NCBI GenBank assembly: GCA_002702065.1
Contig: NZXX01000001.1
Span: forward strand, 62,001 to 126,000
DNA length: 64,000 bases
From: Anaerolineaceae bacterium
GTDB taxonomy: Bacteria > Chloroflexota > Anaerolineae > Aggregatilineales > Phototrophicaceae
Reading direction: 5' to 3'
Under the pieces are notes generated by a model that was not told the origin of the DNA, did no database searches, and saw only the letters and a list, made by a program, of their open reading frames with translations. The position numbers and the translations under genes were made by a program. Below are positions 34,438-42,411 of this stretch, piece after piece; position 1 is the first letter of the stretch; every line of letters starts with the position of its first letter.

Positions 34438-34647
34438 ATGCAGAGCAAAGCATTCCATATTTTTACGGTCAAGGACGAAAACGAAGTCAAACTCATTTGT
34501 GAGCATATCAGCGGGGTGGATGGCGTCGACAATGTGTATGGCGACCACAGCACCAAGATTTTTGCGGTGCAATGGTCTGCGCCCGCCACCTGGGAAGACA
34601 TTGAAGACACGCTGACCAGGCAGGGCTACCAACCGGCACACCAGTAA
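34438..34647 (+). CDS. Small HMA-like fold protein lacking CxxC
   Basis: The 69-residue protein shows a beta-alpha-beta-beta-alpha-beta pattern (FHIFTVKDENEVKLICEHIS then VDNVYGDHSTKIFAVQW and WEDIEDTLTRQGYQP) resembling heavy-metal-associated domains. The expected metal-binding CxxC loop is absent; only one Cys occurs. It may be a fold-only relative or regulator. GGGAG precedes the ATG. It lies just upstream of the antiporter gene with its own promoter in between, so linkage is uncertain. Confidence 0.6.
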   Translation: MQSKAFHIFTVKDENEVKLICEHISGVDGVDNVYGDHSTKIFAVQWSAPATWEDIEDTLTRQGYQPAHQ

Positions 34648-34660
34648 CCTGAAGCAGGAA

Positions 34661-34689
34661 ATTACAATTGAGCAGTGAGTTGGTATACT
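34661..34689 (+). promoter_or_regulatory. Promoter of the antiporter gene
   Basis: ATTACA (34661-34666) and TATACT (34684-34689) are separated by 17 bases. It sits downstream of the HMA-like gene and 46 bases before TTG 34735. Confidence 0.45.
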
Positions 34690-34734
34690 CGTCCGTAATC
34701 TGACGAACGAGATCCATGCTGAGGGTTCTGCTGC

Positions 34735-36204
34735 TTGAATGATCCGCTCCACGTGATTTTCATTGTTGTTTCGGCGCTGTTGTTACTCAGCATTTTTGCC
34801 AGCAAACTGGCGACGCGCTTCGGGATTCCGGCACTGCTGCTGTTTATTCTGATCGGCATTGGCGTTGGCTCTGAAGGGTTTGGCGGGGTCGAATTCGATA
34901 ATCCTCAGCTAACTCAGTCGGTCGGGGTGGTGGCGCTGGTCTTCATTCTGTTTTCCGGCGGGCTGGATACGCGGTGGCAGAGTGTGCAGTCTGCGCTGAA
35001 GGAGGGGCTGCTGCTGTCGACCGTTGGGGTGGGCCTGACGGCGGTGGCAGTGGCCTGGCTGGCCCACACCGTTCTGGGGTTTTCGTGGGAGGGCGGCATC
35101 CTGCTGGGTGCAACGATGGCCTCGACCGATGCGGCAGCCGTTTTTTCGGTGCTGCGCGGCAAGAATGTCAACCTGAAGGGCAAGCTCCAGCCCGTGCTCG
35201 AACTGGAATCCGGCAGCAACGACCCCATGGCCGTGTTCCTGACTCTCGGTATGATTCAATTGATCACCCTGCCCAATGCGCAGCCCAGCGACCTGATCGT
35301 CATGTTTGTTGTGCAGATGAGCATCGGCGCGATTATGGGCGTGGCGGTGGGCTTCCTCATGCTGTCGGCCATCAATCGACTGCGGCTGGAATATGATGGC
35401 CTCTACCCTGTGCTCACGATTAGCTTTGTGCTGCTGTGTTATGGGCTGACCAGCACGCTGGGGGGGAATGGCTTCCTGGCGATCTACTTAACCGGGCTGA
35501 TTGTTGGTCGGGGCAATGTCATCCACAAAAACAGCCTGCTCGATTTTCATGATGGCCTGGCGTGGTTGATGCAGATTGCCATGTTCATCCTCCTCGGCTT
35601 GCAGGTGTTTCCATCGCGCCTTGTGGATGTGGCCGGGGTGGGATTGCTGGTCGCCATATTCCTGATTTTTGTCGCGCGTCCGCTGAGTGTGTTTATCGCC
35701 CTGACGCCGCTGCGGGTGCGCTTTCGCGAAATGGTGTTTATTTCGTGGGTGGGGCTGCGGGGTGCGGCGCCAATTATCCTGGCGACTTTCACTCAGATCG
35801 CGGGCATCAGCCTGCCACTACCCATTTTTGACCTGGTCTTTTTTGTTGTGCTGGTGTCTGTGCTGCTGCAAGGGACCACCATTGTACCGGTCGCGCGCTG
35901 GCTGGGCCTGTACGAGAGTGGCGAACCGGACACCTCGTTGATCGCGGGCATTCGGAAAGGCAGTCGCATCAACGATTTTCTGCTGGAGATCCGCACGACG
36001 GCAGCAAGCGCGGCCAATGGCATGCAGATTATTGACCTCCAGTTACCCAAAGGGACGTTGATTGTCCTGATTAATCGCCAGTCTGAGGTGATTGTGCCAC
36101 AGGGCAGCACCACGATTGAAGCGGGCGATCAAATCCTGTTTCTGACGCCTAAAGATACACACGCCCTGATAAGGCGCTTGTTTACGGAACCCGCTAGTCC
36201 GTAG
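34735..36204 (+). CDS. Potassium/proton antiporter (CPA1/CPA2, NhaP2/CvrA-like) with TrkA-C domain
   Basis: The 489-residue protein has about 12-13 transmembrane helices with the CPA signature TMASTDAAAVFSVL (conserved Asp in TDAAA) and LELESGSNDPMAVFL (Asn-Asp pair). A C-terminal TrkA-C-like domain follows (about 410-480), with MQIIDLQLPKGTLIVLI and GDQILFLTPKDTH, which usually binds nucleotides. This combination is typical of the NhaP2/CvrA K+/H+ antiporters that protect against K+ overload and pH change. The start is TTG 34735, with GAGGG upstream; no better ATG gives the first helix. Confidence 0.92.
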   Translation: MNDPLHVIFIVVSALLLLSIFASKLATRFGIPALLLFILIGIGVGSEGFGGVEFDNPQLTQSVGVVALVFILFSGGLDTRWQSVQSALKEGLLLSTVGVGLTAVAVAWLAHTVLGFSWEGGILLGATMASTDAAAVFSVLRGKNVNLKGKLQPVLELESGSNDPMAVFLTLGMIQLITLPNAQPSDLIVMFVVQMSIGAIMGVAVGFLMLSAINRLRLEYDGLYPVLTISFVLLCYGLTSTLGGNGFLAIYLTGLIVGRGNVIHKNSLLDFHDGLAWLMQIAMFILLGLQVFPSRLVDVAGVGLLVAIFLIFVARPLSVFIALTPLRVRFREMVFISWVGLRGAAPIILATFTQIAGISLPLPIFDLVFFVVLVSVLLQGTTIVPVARWLGLYESGEPDTSLIAGIRKGSRINDFLLEIRTTAASAANGMQIIDLQLPKGTLIVLINRQSEVIVPQGSTTIEAGDQILFLTPKDTHALIRRLFTEPASP

Positions 36205-36727
36205 CGGCTTCGGCATCCGCTGAAATCTGCGACAGAATGCGCCCGGGGCTGACGATGGAAATGCCCTGGGTGTCGCGCGCGCTGACCATAACCGCTTCGA
36301 CGATGGGTTCCGATACTGGCTGTTCGCCCACCCATTCCACAATGAAATTGGCGCCAAAACCGCCGCGCTTGTCATCGTCGGGTACGATAAAGCCGATGGT
36401 TGCCAGCGGACCCACCTCAACCGGCTGCTCGACATAGTCACGGATCAATACGCCGTCCGTGTCGTAGTAACGCACGGTCTGGATGATGATGGTATTTTCC
36501 TGATCAGTGTTGTGAATCGTGAGGGTGATGCCGAGGGGATACGTGCGGTCGCGCGTGCCGTAGAAAACTTCGGAGTAAGCCGGGACATATAAGGTCTGTC
36601 CGGTGACGATCTGCAAGGTTCTGTCCAGCAGCGGGCGTGGATTACCTTGCAGCGTGGATACTTCCCGATTGGATTCGCAGGCAGCCAGCAGAACGATCAG
36701 CAGCCATCCGAAAATGAGGGTTCTCAT
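36194..36727 (-). CDS. DUF3124-family lipoprotein
   Basis: The 177-residue exported lipoprotein has the lipobox LLIVLLAAC (Cys17). The mature part shows the DUF3124 pattern: TLYVPAYSEVFYGTRDR, ITLTIHNTDQ, RYYDTDGVLIRDYVEQPV and a final GGFGANFIVEWVG. The function of this family is unknown; the wide bacterial spread suggests an envelope role. Its end overlaps the convergent antiporter end by 11 bases. Confidence 0.87.
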   Translation of the reverse strand: MRTLIFGWLLIVLLAACESNREVSTLQGNPRPLLDRTLQIVTGQTLYVPAYSEVFYGTRDRTYPLGITLTIHNTDQENTIIIQTVRYYDTDGVLIRDYVEQPVEVGPLATIGFIVPDDDKRGGFGANFIVEWVGEQPVSEPIVEAVMVSARDTQGISIVSPGRILSQISADAEAATD

Positions 36728-36818
36728 GGTGAATCACTCCTGACACGTATCGGGCCTGTCTGCAAACAGAGTTTACTGAAACAAGACGTTTCTGTCGATA
36801 TGACCGGGGCAATTAAAA

Positions 36819-36841
36819 AAGGGCGCATTTCACGCCCTTTA
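36819..36841 (-). terminator. Terminator after the tandem mini-protein genes
   Basis: On the minus strand AAAGGGCG and CGCCCTTT form a perfect 8-bp stem with a 7-base loop, followed by TTTTTT. It ends 18 bases after the stop of the 36859-37029 gene. Confidence 0.82.
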
Positions 36842-36858
36842 TGCTTCAGTTTTTCTGG

Positions 36859-37029
36859 TCAGTTGTCGTCGTGCGGCTGGTTATCGGATTGCTTATTTTG
36901 GGACATACTCATGCCGGCGCCAATCGCGATGCCGACTGCAACCCCAACAGCGATATTGTCCGTTACGATACCAATAACCACACCGAGCGCCACACCGACA
37001 CCCATCCAGGTTGCTGACTTGTCACCCAT
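36859..37029 (-). CDS. 56-residue glycine-zipper membrane mini-protein (second of a tandem pair)
   Basis: This small frame encodes an N-terminal MGDKSATWMGVG, then two Gly/Val/Ile-rich segments (VALGVVIGIVTDNIAVGVAV and GIAIGAG) with G-x3-G spacing and a short hydrophilic tail ending in QPHDDN. AAAGGT lies before the ATG. The upstream neighbour at 37102-37269 has the same plan, and both share one terminator. The Asp between the two hydrophobic helices (VTDNIAVG versus MDQIALG) is conserved, indicating paralogy. A pore- or oligomer-forming role is possible but unproven. Confidence 0.75.
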   Translation of the reverse strand: MGDKSATWMGVGVALGVVIGIVTDNIAVGVAVGIAIGAGMSMSQNKQSDNQPHDDN

Positions 37030-37101
37030 GATTGCTTACCTTTCCACTCGACTACCAGTTTATAAGCACAGGCCGTCGAGCAATACGCCAATCATTAGGG
37101 G

Positions 37102-37269
37102 TCAGCCCATGCGGTCGATGGTCTGGGCAAGGGCGATGCCCAGCGCTGCGCCTAATGCGACGCCAATCGGGATACCGAGTGCGATCTGATCCATCGCCAA
37201 CCCGATAAACAACCCGATCACCAGCCCCAGACCTAACCCCAGGCCGATGAATTGATTGCGATTGTCCAT
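37102..37269 (-). CDS. 55-residue glycine-zipper membrane mini-protein (first of a tandem pair)
   Basis: The product begins MDNRNQFIGLGLGLGLVIGL, then FIGLAMDQIALGIPIGVALG and a last helix ending AQTIDRMG. Glycines recur at G-x3-G and G-x-G spacing, as in tightly packing helix dimers or oligomers. GAGG lies four to seven bases before the ATG, so translation looks real despite the small size. It shares the central Asp and length with the neighbour at 36859-37029. Confidence 0.75.
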   Translation of the reverse strand: MDNRNQFIGLGLGLGLVIGLFIGLAMDQIALGIPIGVALGAALGIALAQTIDRMG

Positions 37270-37609
37270 TACACCTCTGCTTTCCCGGCAAATGCAGCCA
37301 CATCATAACGTGCTTTGCAGGGTTACGAAAGCGGGATTATACCGGTATATGGGTCTGTTTATCATTACGCAGAAATGAGGGGTTTGGGTGCAGATCAATG
37401 GCAGGGGCAGTCAATGCAGGCTGCCCCTCTTGTCCAGTTATTGTAGTGCACTGGTTTTTATACGACATCGCAAGCAATTTATGTCCAACAGCGAGCCAAT
37501 CAATGAAAGTTACGCTTCGAAAACACCCATTGGAGATGCGTTTTCAGACCGTGATAGAAGGGCGAACAGGATGTTTCAGGTTACGGGTTCGCTAAGAAAA
37601 CTACGGAGA
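37270..37609. other. Intergenic stretch without a convincing gene
   Basis: This 340-base gap is AT-richer to the right. A plus-strand frame (37388-37651) shows no family, composition or ribosome-binding support and overlaps the end of the opposite gene, so it is not annotated. The mini-protein promoter should lie near the left edge. Confidence 0.4.
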
Positions 37610-38581
37610 TTAAAAACATTGAAGGTGGAGTTTTCTATCATCAAATTGTGAAGAAAGCACAATATATTGTTTTGTTTCAGAAAAAAGCCAATTTGCAGGT
37701 GTTATTTGAGCGAGCTCACTGCCTAATGAAATGGTCTGAATGAATTCTCCAGTTACCAGATTTATCTGAAATACCTTCATATCGACATCTTCATTAAGCC
37801 CCATAACATACACAGACCCATTATTTGTAGACCAATATGGTGGCAAATCTCCAAGAAGTGAACCGTTAAGCGCAATTCTTTTGAGAACTGAATTATTCAA
37901 CAAGCTATAGACAAGCAGATTGTTTGTGGCGATGTCATAAACTGCTAGTTTTTGCGCGTCAGAACTGACACTTGGTCTGCCAATGACTGAACCGATATTC
38001 TCGCTTATATTGTTTCGACAATCCTCTTGTAGACATAATTGAATGATTCCGTATCCAATGCCTTCAGGAGGGGCATGAACTATCAAGATGTTTTCGTCGG
38101 ATAACCAGATCGTCTCAATTATTGTGTGTATTGGAAATTCACCCAGAACGGTTCGTTCCATAGTACGGGTGTCGATTTTGTATATTTCTCCAGAAGTGAA
38201 ATAAATTGCGTTTTCCCCAGATGGTGACAGCGAAATGAAAATTTCATTACTCAAGAATTCTTGATGAAGTCCAAAGGTATCAACGATTTGGAGAGCCATG
38301 ATTGTGTTAGGTAAGTGCGCCAATTTGATTGTTTCGGTCTCTATTTCCCATTGGAGCCATAATTGAAGAAACCTATTCTCATTGTGCTGGTCGATGCCTA
38401 CTATCACATGCCCTGAATCTTGATCCCAACTAATATTTGAGACGTTTGAGATTCCAGTCGGTATACCAGGACATGGCGTAGGCTGTGCCGATATTGTTGG
38501 GCAAACCATCAGAAGCAGCATAATAAACATAGTAGTTGTAAAAACTACTATGTTTTGCTTGATGAATGCTACGATGTGCAT
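37610..38581 (-). CDS. AT-rich secreted beta-propeller-like protein
   Basis: The 323-residue exported protein has a hydrophobic signal (HIVAFIKQNIVVFTTTMFIM then LLLMVCPTISAQP). Several blade-like segments follow (VSNISWDQDSGHVIVGIDQ, ISLSPSGENAIYF, PYWSTNNGSVYVMGLNED), arguing for a WD40/TolB-type repeat fold. The start at 38581 is favoured by AAAGGG before the ATG; a frame to 38794 would overlap the metal ATPase. Codon choice is AT-rich (many aaa, aat, att), unlike neighbours, which suggests recent acquisition. It may be a paralogue of the gene at 25545-26690 by design, not closely by sequence. Confidence 0.75.
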   Translation of the reverse strand: MHIVAFIKQNIVVFTTTMFIMLLLMVCPTISAQPTPCPGIPTGISNVSNISWDQDSGHVIVGIDQHNENRFLQLWLQWEIETETIKLAHLPNTIMALQIVDTFGLHQEFLSNEIFISLSPSGENAIYFTSGEIYKIDTRTMERTVLGEFPIHTIIETIWLSDENILIVHAPPEGIGYGIIQLCLQEDCRNNISENIGSVIGRPSVSSDAQKLAVYDIATNNLLVYSLLNNSVLKRIALNGSLLGDLPPYWSTNNGSVYVMGLNEDVDMKVFQINLVTGEFIQTISLGSELAQITPANWLFSETKQYIVLSSQFDDRKLHLQCF

Positions 38582-38601
38582 GTGCCCTTTCAAAATATGC
38601 T

Positions 38602-40629
38602 CTAGATATGGATGCGCCCGGTGCGGCGGCGGATCAGTTCCGGCCACAGCAGCAGGGCGATCAGACCATTGAGGACGACGATCACCGTGCTGCCTTCGTG
38701 CCCCAGCACGCCCAGTGGCAGCGGCAGGCTGACAAACAGCGCCCCGGCGATCAGCATAATAATCACCGCAATCGAGAAGATGATGTTCTGCCAAACGACG
38801 CGGCGGGCCTTCTTGCTCAGTTTGATGGCGTACGCGATCAATTCGAGCTTGTCGCCCATCAGCACGACGTCAGCCGTTTCAAGGGCGACATCGGTACCGG
38901 CAGCGCCCATCGCCACGCCGACCGCGGCGGTTGCCAGCGCGGGGGCATCGTTGACGCCATCGCCAACCATCGCCACCGGGCCCGTCTCATCCTGAATCTG
39001 CTTGAGGATGCGGACTTTGTCTTCGGGCAGCAGCCCGGCGTACACGCGGTCGATGCCCAGTTCGTGAGCGATGGTGTGGGCCACACGCGGGTTATCCCCG
39101 GTGAGCATGGCGACCTGCTCGATTCCGGCTTGCTTCAGCCCGGCGATAACGCTTTTGGCTTCCGGCCGCAGTTGATCGGCCATGGCGATGATACCCATCC
39201 AGTCGCAGTCGCGGCGTCCATAATCGCACGCGCCGCAGTCATCACACTGACCCTCGCGCACCACGCCGATCACGGTTTTGCCCTGCGCTTCCAGCTTGCC
39301 AAAGGCCTCATTTAACTGGGGGGGCATGGGGTTGCGTTCTTGCAGGTACTTGATGCTGCCCAACCGGACCACCCGGCCATCGACTTTGGAGACGACGCCC
39401 ATCCCGGTAACCGCTTCGAAATCCTGCACCTCGCCGACGACCAGACCGCGATGCTCTGCTTCGTGGACGACGGCCTTTGCCAGTGGATGCTCCGACCGAA
39501 CCTCGACCGTTGCCGCAACCGTGAGCAGTTCATTTTCGCCCAGCTCACAGCAGGAAATCACGTCGGTGACTTCCGGTTTGCCTTCGGTCAGGGTGCCTGT
39601 CTTGTCGAAGGTAATCGCTTTGATGGCGGCCATCTGCTCGATATAGGCACCGCCCTTGAACAACACACCGGCCCGCGCGGCGGCGGCGATCGCGGAGATA
39701 AACGCGGCTGGGGTACTGATGACCAGTGCGCAGGGTGATGCAACAGTCATGAGCACCATTGCCAGATAAAAATGTGCCTCGAAATTATCCACCATGCCCA
39801 GCAGCGGCGGTACCAGAATGAACAGCAGCACCGCGCCGATAATGAACGTGGCATAGACCTGTTCGAAGCGCTCCAGAAAACGCTCGGTCGGTGCTTTCGT
39901 GTCCTGCGCATCTTCCACCAGCTTGATGATGCGGGCCAGCGTAGTGTTGGACGCCGCCTGTGTCGCTTCGACATCCAGCACGCCCTGCTGGTTGAGCGTG
40001 CCTGCAAAGACATGATCGCCCGGTATTTTCTCAACGGGCATCGATTCGCCGGTAATGCTGGATTCGTCAATTGCCGACCGGCCCTGCCGCACCGTGCCAT
40101 CCACGGGGATCCGTTCGCCGGGTTCGATCAGCACAACTTCGCCGATCTGTATCTGCGTGGCGGGGATCACTTCGATAGTGCTGCCGCGCCGGACTCGCGC
40201 TTCCTCCGGGTATAGCTTCATCAGGCTTTTGATCGCCTGCCGGCTGCGCCCGATGGCGTACTCCTGAAGCACATTGCTCAGCGAGAACAGAAACAGCAGG
40301 ATGGCGCCTTCGTGCCACTGGCCGATGAGTGCAGCGCCCAATGCCGCCAGCACCATCAGCATGTCGACATCAATGCGCCGTTCGCGCAGGCTTTCGAGCG
40401 CAGTTTTCGCACCGAACAAACCACCCGCCACATAGGAGGTGATATTCATCAGCAGCACAAGCCAATCCGGTGCATGCAAGCGCGCGCTGATAACACTCAG
40501 GACAATGGCAACACCTGTGACGACCACCAGTCGCGGTTCCAGCCAGCTTTGAGTCAGCCAGTGCGGCAGCGTCTGTTCAGGGTGGTCAGTCTCCTCAGTT
40601 TGATTCTGGCTTTTGATATACGCATTCAT
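38602..40629 (-). CDS. P1B-type heavy-metal ATPase (Zn/Cd/Pb type) with Cys-rich insert
   Basis: The 675-residue transporter exports divalent soft metals. The core is complete: TGES (193-196), SPC in ASPCALVIST (298-300), phosphorylation site DKTGT (D342), SEHPLA (HP 381-382) and GDGVNDAP (about 556). The SPC motif and the absence of an N-terminal HMA domain fit a Zn2+/Cd2+/Pb2+ (ZntA/CadA) group more than copper. Inside the nucleotide-binding region there is an unusual CDDCGACDYGRRDC cluster (Cys 462, 465, 468 and 475), suggesting a metal site there. GAGGAAAG precedes the ATG at 40629. A dyad and promoter upstream suggest metal-responsive regulation; no regulator gene lies adjacent. Confidence 0.92.
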   Translation of the reverse strand: MNAYIKSQNQTEETDHPEQTLPHWLTQSWLEPRLVVVTGVAIVLSVISARLHAPDWLVLLMNITSYVAGGLFGAKTALESLRERRIDVDMLMVLAALGAALIGQWHEGAILLFLFSLSNVLQEYAIGRSRQAIKSLMKLYPEEARVRRGSTIEVIPATQIQIGEVVLIEPGERIPVDGTVRQGRSAIDESSITGESMPVEKIPGDHVFAGTLNQQGVLDVEATQAASNTTLARIIKLVEDAQDTKAPTERFLERFEQVYATFIIGAVLLFILVPPLLGMVDNFEAHFYLAMVLMTVASPCALVISTPAAFISAIAAAARAGVLFKGGAYIEQMAAIKAITFDKTGTLTEGKPEVTDVISCCELGENELLTVAATVEVRSEHPLAKAVVHEAEHRGLVVGEVQDFEAVTGMGVVSKVDGRVVRLGSIKYLQERNPMPPQLNEAFGKLEAQGKTVIGVVREGQCDDCGACDYGRRDCDWMGIIAMADQLRPEAKSVIAGLKQAGIEQVAMLTGDNPRVAHTIAHELGIDRVYAGLLPEDKVRILKQIQDETGPVAMVGDGVNDAPALATAAVGVAMGAAGTDVALETADVVLMGDKLELIAYAIKLSKKARRVVWQNIIFSIAVIIMLIAGALFVSLPLPLGVLGHEGSTVIVVLNGLIALLLWPELIRRRTGRIHI

Positions 40630-40687
40630 GGTTACTTTCCTCACAACATAACCGGCATGAAATTAGATTTCCGATCATGATGTTTCT

Positions 40688-40717
40688 ATTTTAACATCAG
40701 TTAAACTAATTTGACAA
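40688..40717 (-). promoter_or_regulatory. Promoter with spacer dyad upstream of the metal ATPase
   Basis: On the minus strand TTGTCA (40712-40717) and TAAAAT (40688-40693) are 18 bases apart. The dyad TTTAAC-N4-GTTAAA (40690-40705) overlaps the spacer and -10, as operators of ArsR- or MerR-type metal regulators often do. Confidence 0.55.
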
Positions 40718-40790
40718 GTACCGTTCATAACCATTTTCCGCGTCAGATATAATCTGTTAGGCTGGCGGGCGAGTTTACGCAGATTGGCTC

Positions 40791-40819
40791 TCGTCACAGG
40801 CTGGTTGTGGGGTTAAAAT
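40791..40819 (+). promoter_or_regulatory. Promoter for a possibly leaderless transcript
   Basis: TCGTCA (40791-40796) and TAAAAT (40814-40819) are 17 bases apart. The predicted start of transcription, seven bases after the -10, is the A of the ATG at 40826. No ribosome-binding site precedes that ATG. Confidence 0.5.
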
Positions 40820-40825
40820 GCCACT

Positions 40826-41563
40826 ATGCCAACACCATTCAACCATCTCAGAGTAGCGCAACAGCTGCTGAAAGATCCTGATGTACCGCCGGGTACACGC
40901 CATCTGCTGCAAGTGGAGCGGAGCGCGTTTTTATTAGGCAATATTGCGGCGGACGCACGCGTAAGTTCCGGGCTGCCGCGGGCCGAAACGCATTTCTATC
41001 AGTACGACCAGCCCATGATCGAACACCCGTGGCAGGTGATGCTGTCACGTTACCCCATCATGGCGACCAACGAGGTACAACAGGCATTTATTGCGGGTTA
41101 TGTGGCGCATCTGTCGATGGATGAATTGTGGACCACCGAAATATTGCTCCCGTTATTCTTCGAACGCGAGTGGGGGATTGATCGGGGATATCGTTTTTTT
41201 ATGCTGAATGTGCTGCTGGCGTACCTGGACGAACGGGATTACGGGCATCTCGAAGGCTGGCAGGCAGACGCGCTGTTTGCGGCCCGGCCCGACCATTGGC
41301 TGCCGTTTATTCCCGACCCGGATTTATGTGCGTGGCGTGACCTGGTGGCGCAGCAGCTGGTCAATGAGAGCCAGACGCTGTCGATTCTGGGTGCGCGCGC
41401 CCGCAGAACGCCGGAAGAATTCCGCGCCGTGCTGGATTCTCCATCCAAAATGCAGGCGGATCTGTGGGACAATGTGCCGCCCGATGCTGTACAACAGGTA
41501 GAACGGCACATGTACACATTTGCGCGCGAACAGATGCTGGTGTATCTGGACTCGTCTGCCTGA
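40826..41563 (+). CDS. Zinc-dependent phospholipase C-like protein
   Basis: The 245-residue helical protein has the family pattern: PTPFNHLRVAQQLL at the start, SAFLLGNIAADARV, ETHFYQY and GYVAHLSMDELWTTEILLP, which supply the expected His/Asp zinc ligands. Proteins of this type in environmental bacteria are related to zinc-dependent phospholipase C or S1/P1-like hydrolases, but the exact activity is unproven. There is no signal peptide, so it is likely cytoplasmic. Its translation may be leaderless. The downstream DUF423 gene is convergent. Confidence 0.8.
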   Translation: MPTPFNHLRVAQQLLKDPDVPPGTRHLLQVERSAFLLGNIAADARVSSGLPRAETHFYQYDQPMIEHPWQVMLSRYPIMATNEVQQAFIAGYVAHLSMDELWTTEILLPLFFEREWGIDRGYRFFMLNVLLAYLDERDYGHLEGWQADALFAARPDHWLPFIPDPDLCAWRDLVAQQLVNESQTLSILGARARRTPEEFRAVLDSPSKMQADLWDNVPPDAVQQVERHMYTFAREQMLVYLDSSA

Positions 41564-41564
41564 T

Positions 41565-41939
41565 CTAGCGTTTTTGCCAGGCGGCGATTCCGAGGCAAAT
41601 CCACCCGACGATGAGTGCCGTCCCACCGATTGGCGCGACAGCCCCCATAAAACGCACATTGAAGATCGCGAGAATATACAGGCTGCCGGAGAAGATGATC
41701 ACCCCGGCGATGAACAAATAGCCGGCACGACGCAGCCACTGCACCGGCAGCTTTGTCTCTAACCCCGTCAGGATGAGCAGCGCCAGCGCATGATACATCA
41801 GGTAGCGGGTGGCTGTCTCGAAGGTGTCGGCCCGTCCATTCGCTTCCAGTACGGCGGCCAGCCCATGTGCGCCAAAAGCCCCCAGCCCGACACCCAGCGC
41901 ACCCAACCCGGCAGCGACCAGCATAAAGGTCTTGTTCAT
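41565..41939 (-). CDS. DUF423 family small membrane protein (YgdD-like)
   Basis: The 124-residue protein has four hydrophobic helices and the DUF423 signature: GALGVGLGAFGAHGL, TRYLMYHALALLIL, GYLFIAGVIIFSGSLYIL and APIGGTALIVGW. Its role is unknown. AGGGAATTG lies before the ATG at 41939. The stop is one base from the end of the opposing gene. Confidence 0.9.
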   Translation of the reverse strand: MNKTFMLVAAGLGALGVGLGAFGAHGLAAVLEANGRADTFETATRYLMYHALALLILTGLETKLPVQWLRRAGYLFIAGVIIFSGSLYILAIFNVRFMGAVAPIGGTALIVGWICLGIAAWQKR

Positions 41940-42009
41940 GATCAATTCCCTGTATCCTGTTTAGATTGTGAACAATTGTACAAAATGGATACAGGGTTGG
42001 CGAGTGATA

Positions 42010-42411
42010 TCAGGAACCGGTGTCTTCGAAATAGGCGGACACATCAACGGATTTGTCCTGATCAGCAATGAAATGCAGCGCTTCATCCAGTGTGTCATAC
42101 ATCCGGTACCGCTGGCCCATCACTTGCAGAATGATCGACCCGATAAAGCGGGCAACCGCGTTTGCACCCACCATCACCCGCCAGCCTTCATTGGGATACG
42201 TGCGCAGCGATGAATGTTCGTGAATGTCCTTGATGCTGGGGTGCGATGTGACGTTGGTTGCATCAATGATGGTATGGATGAGGGGCACACCTTCCTCCAT
42301 AAACGGCGGCAAGGTCGATGCGAGTTCCTGAATATCTTCGATCGTCACGTCACCATAAAATCGTTCATGCAGCACCCGTTCTGGGATGAGCCAGCTCAGT
42401 TCGACAGGCAT
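42010..42411 (-). CDS. STAS/SpoIIAA-like small protein
   Basis: The 133-residue protein begins MPVELSWLIPERVLHERFYG and continues with alternating strands and helices (PLIHTIIDATNVTSHPSI, WRVMVGANAVARFIGSI) and ends DTLDEALHFIADQ. This is the SpoIIAA/STAS-like layout used in protein-protein switches. GGGAGGA lies before the ATG. The first seven residues and the C-terminal helix resemble the gene at 18625-19029. No partner gene is adjacent. Confidence 0.7.
   Translation of the reverse strand: MPVELSWLIPERVLHERFYGDVTIEDIQELASTLPPFMEEGVPLIHTIIDATNVTSHPSIKDIHEHSSLRTYPNEGWRVMVGANAVARFIGSIILQVMGQRYRMYDTLDEALHFIADQDKSVDVSAYFEDTGS

Noticed and set aside
33149-34453. Long antisense frame (434 codons) across the NTF2-like gene
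   Set aside because: The plus-strand gene has a signal peptide, repeats and AGGAGG; the antisense product has no coherent family pattern and arises from codon bias.
34668-34689. TTGAGC with TATACT as promoter of the antiporter gene
   Set aside because: The spacing is only 10 bases; the ATTACA box at 34661 gives 17 and is preferred.
37388-37651. Plus-strand 87-codon frame in an AT-rich gap
   Set aside because: No ribosome-binding site, signal or family, and it overlaps the end of a better-supported opposite gene.
40711-40753. Plus-strand TTGACA with TATAAT pair before the phospholipase C-like gene
   Set aside because: The 31-base spacing is far from 16-18, so these two boxes do not form one promoter.
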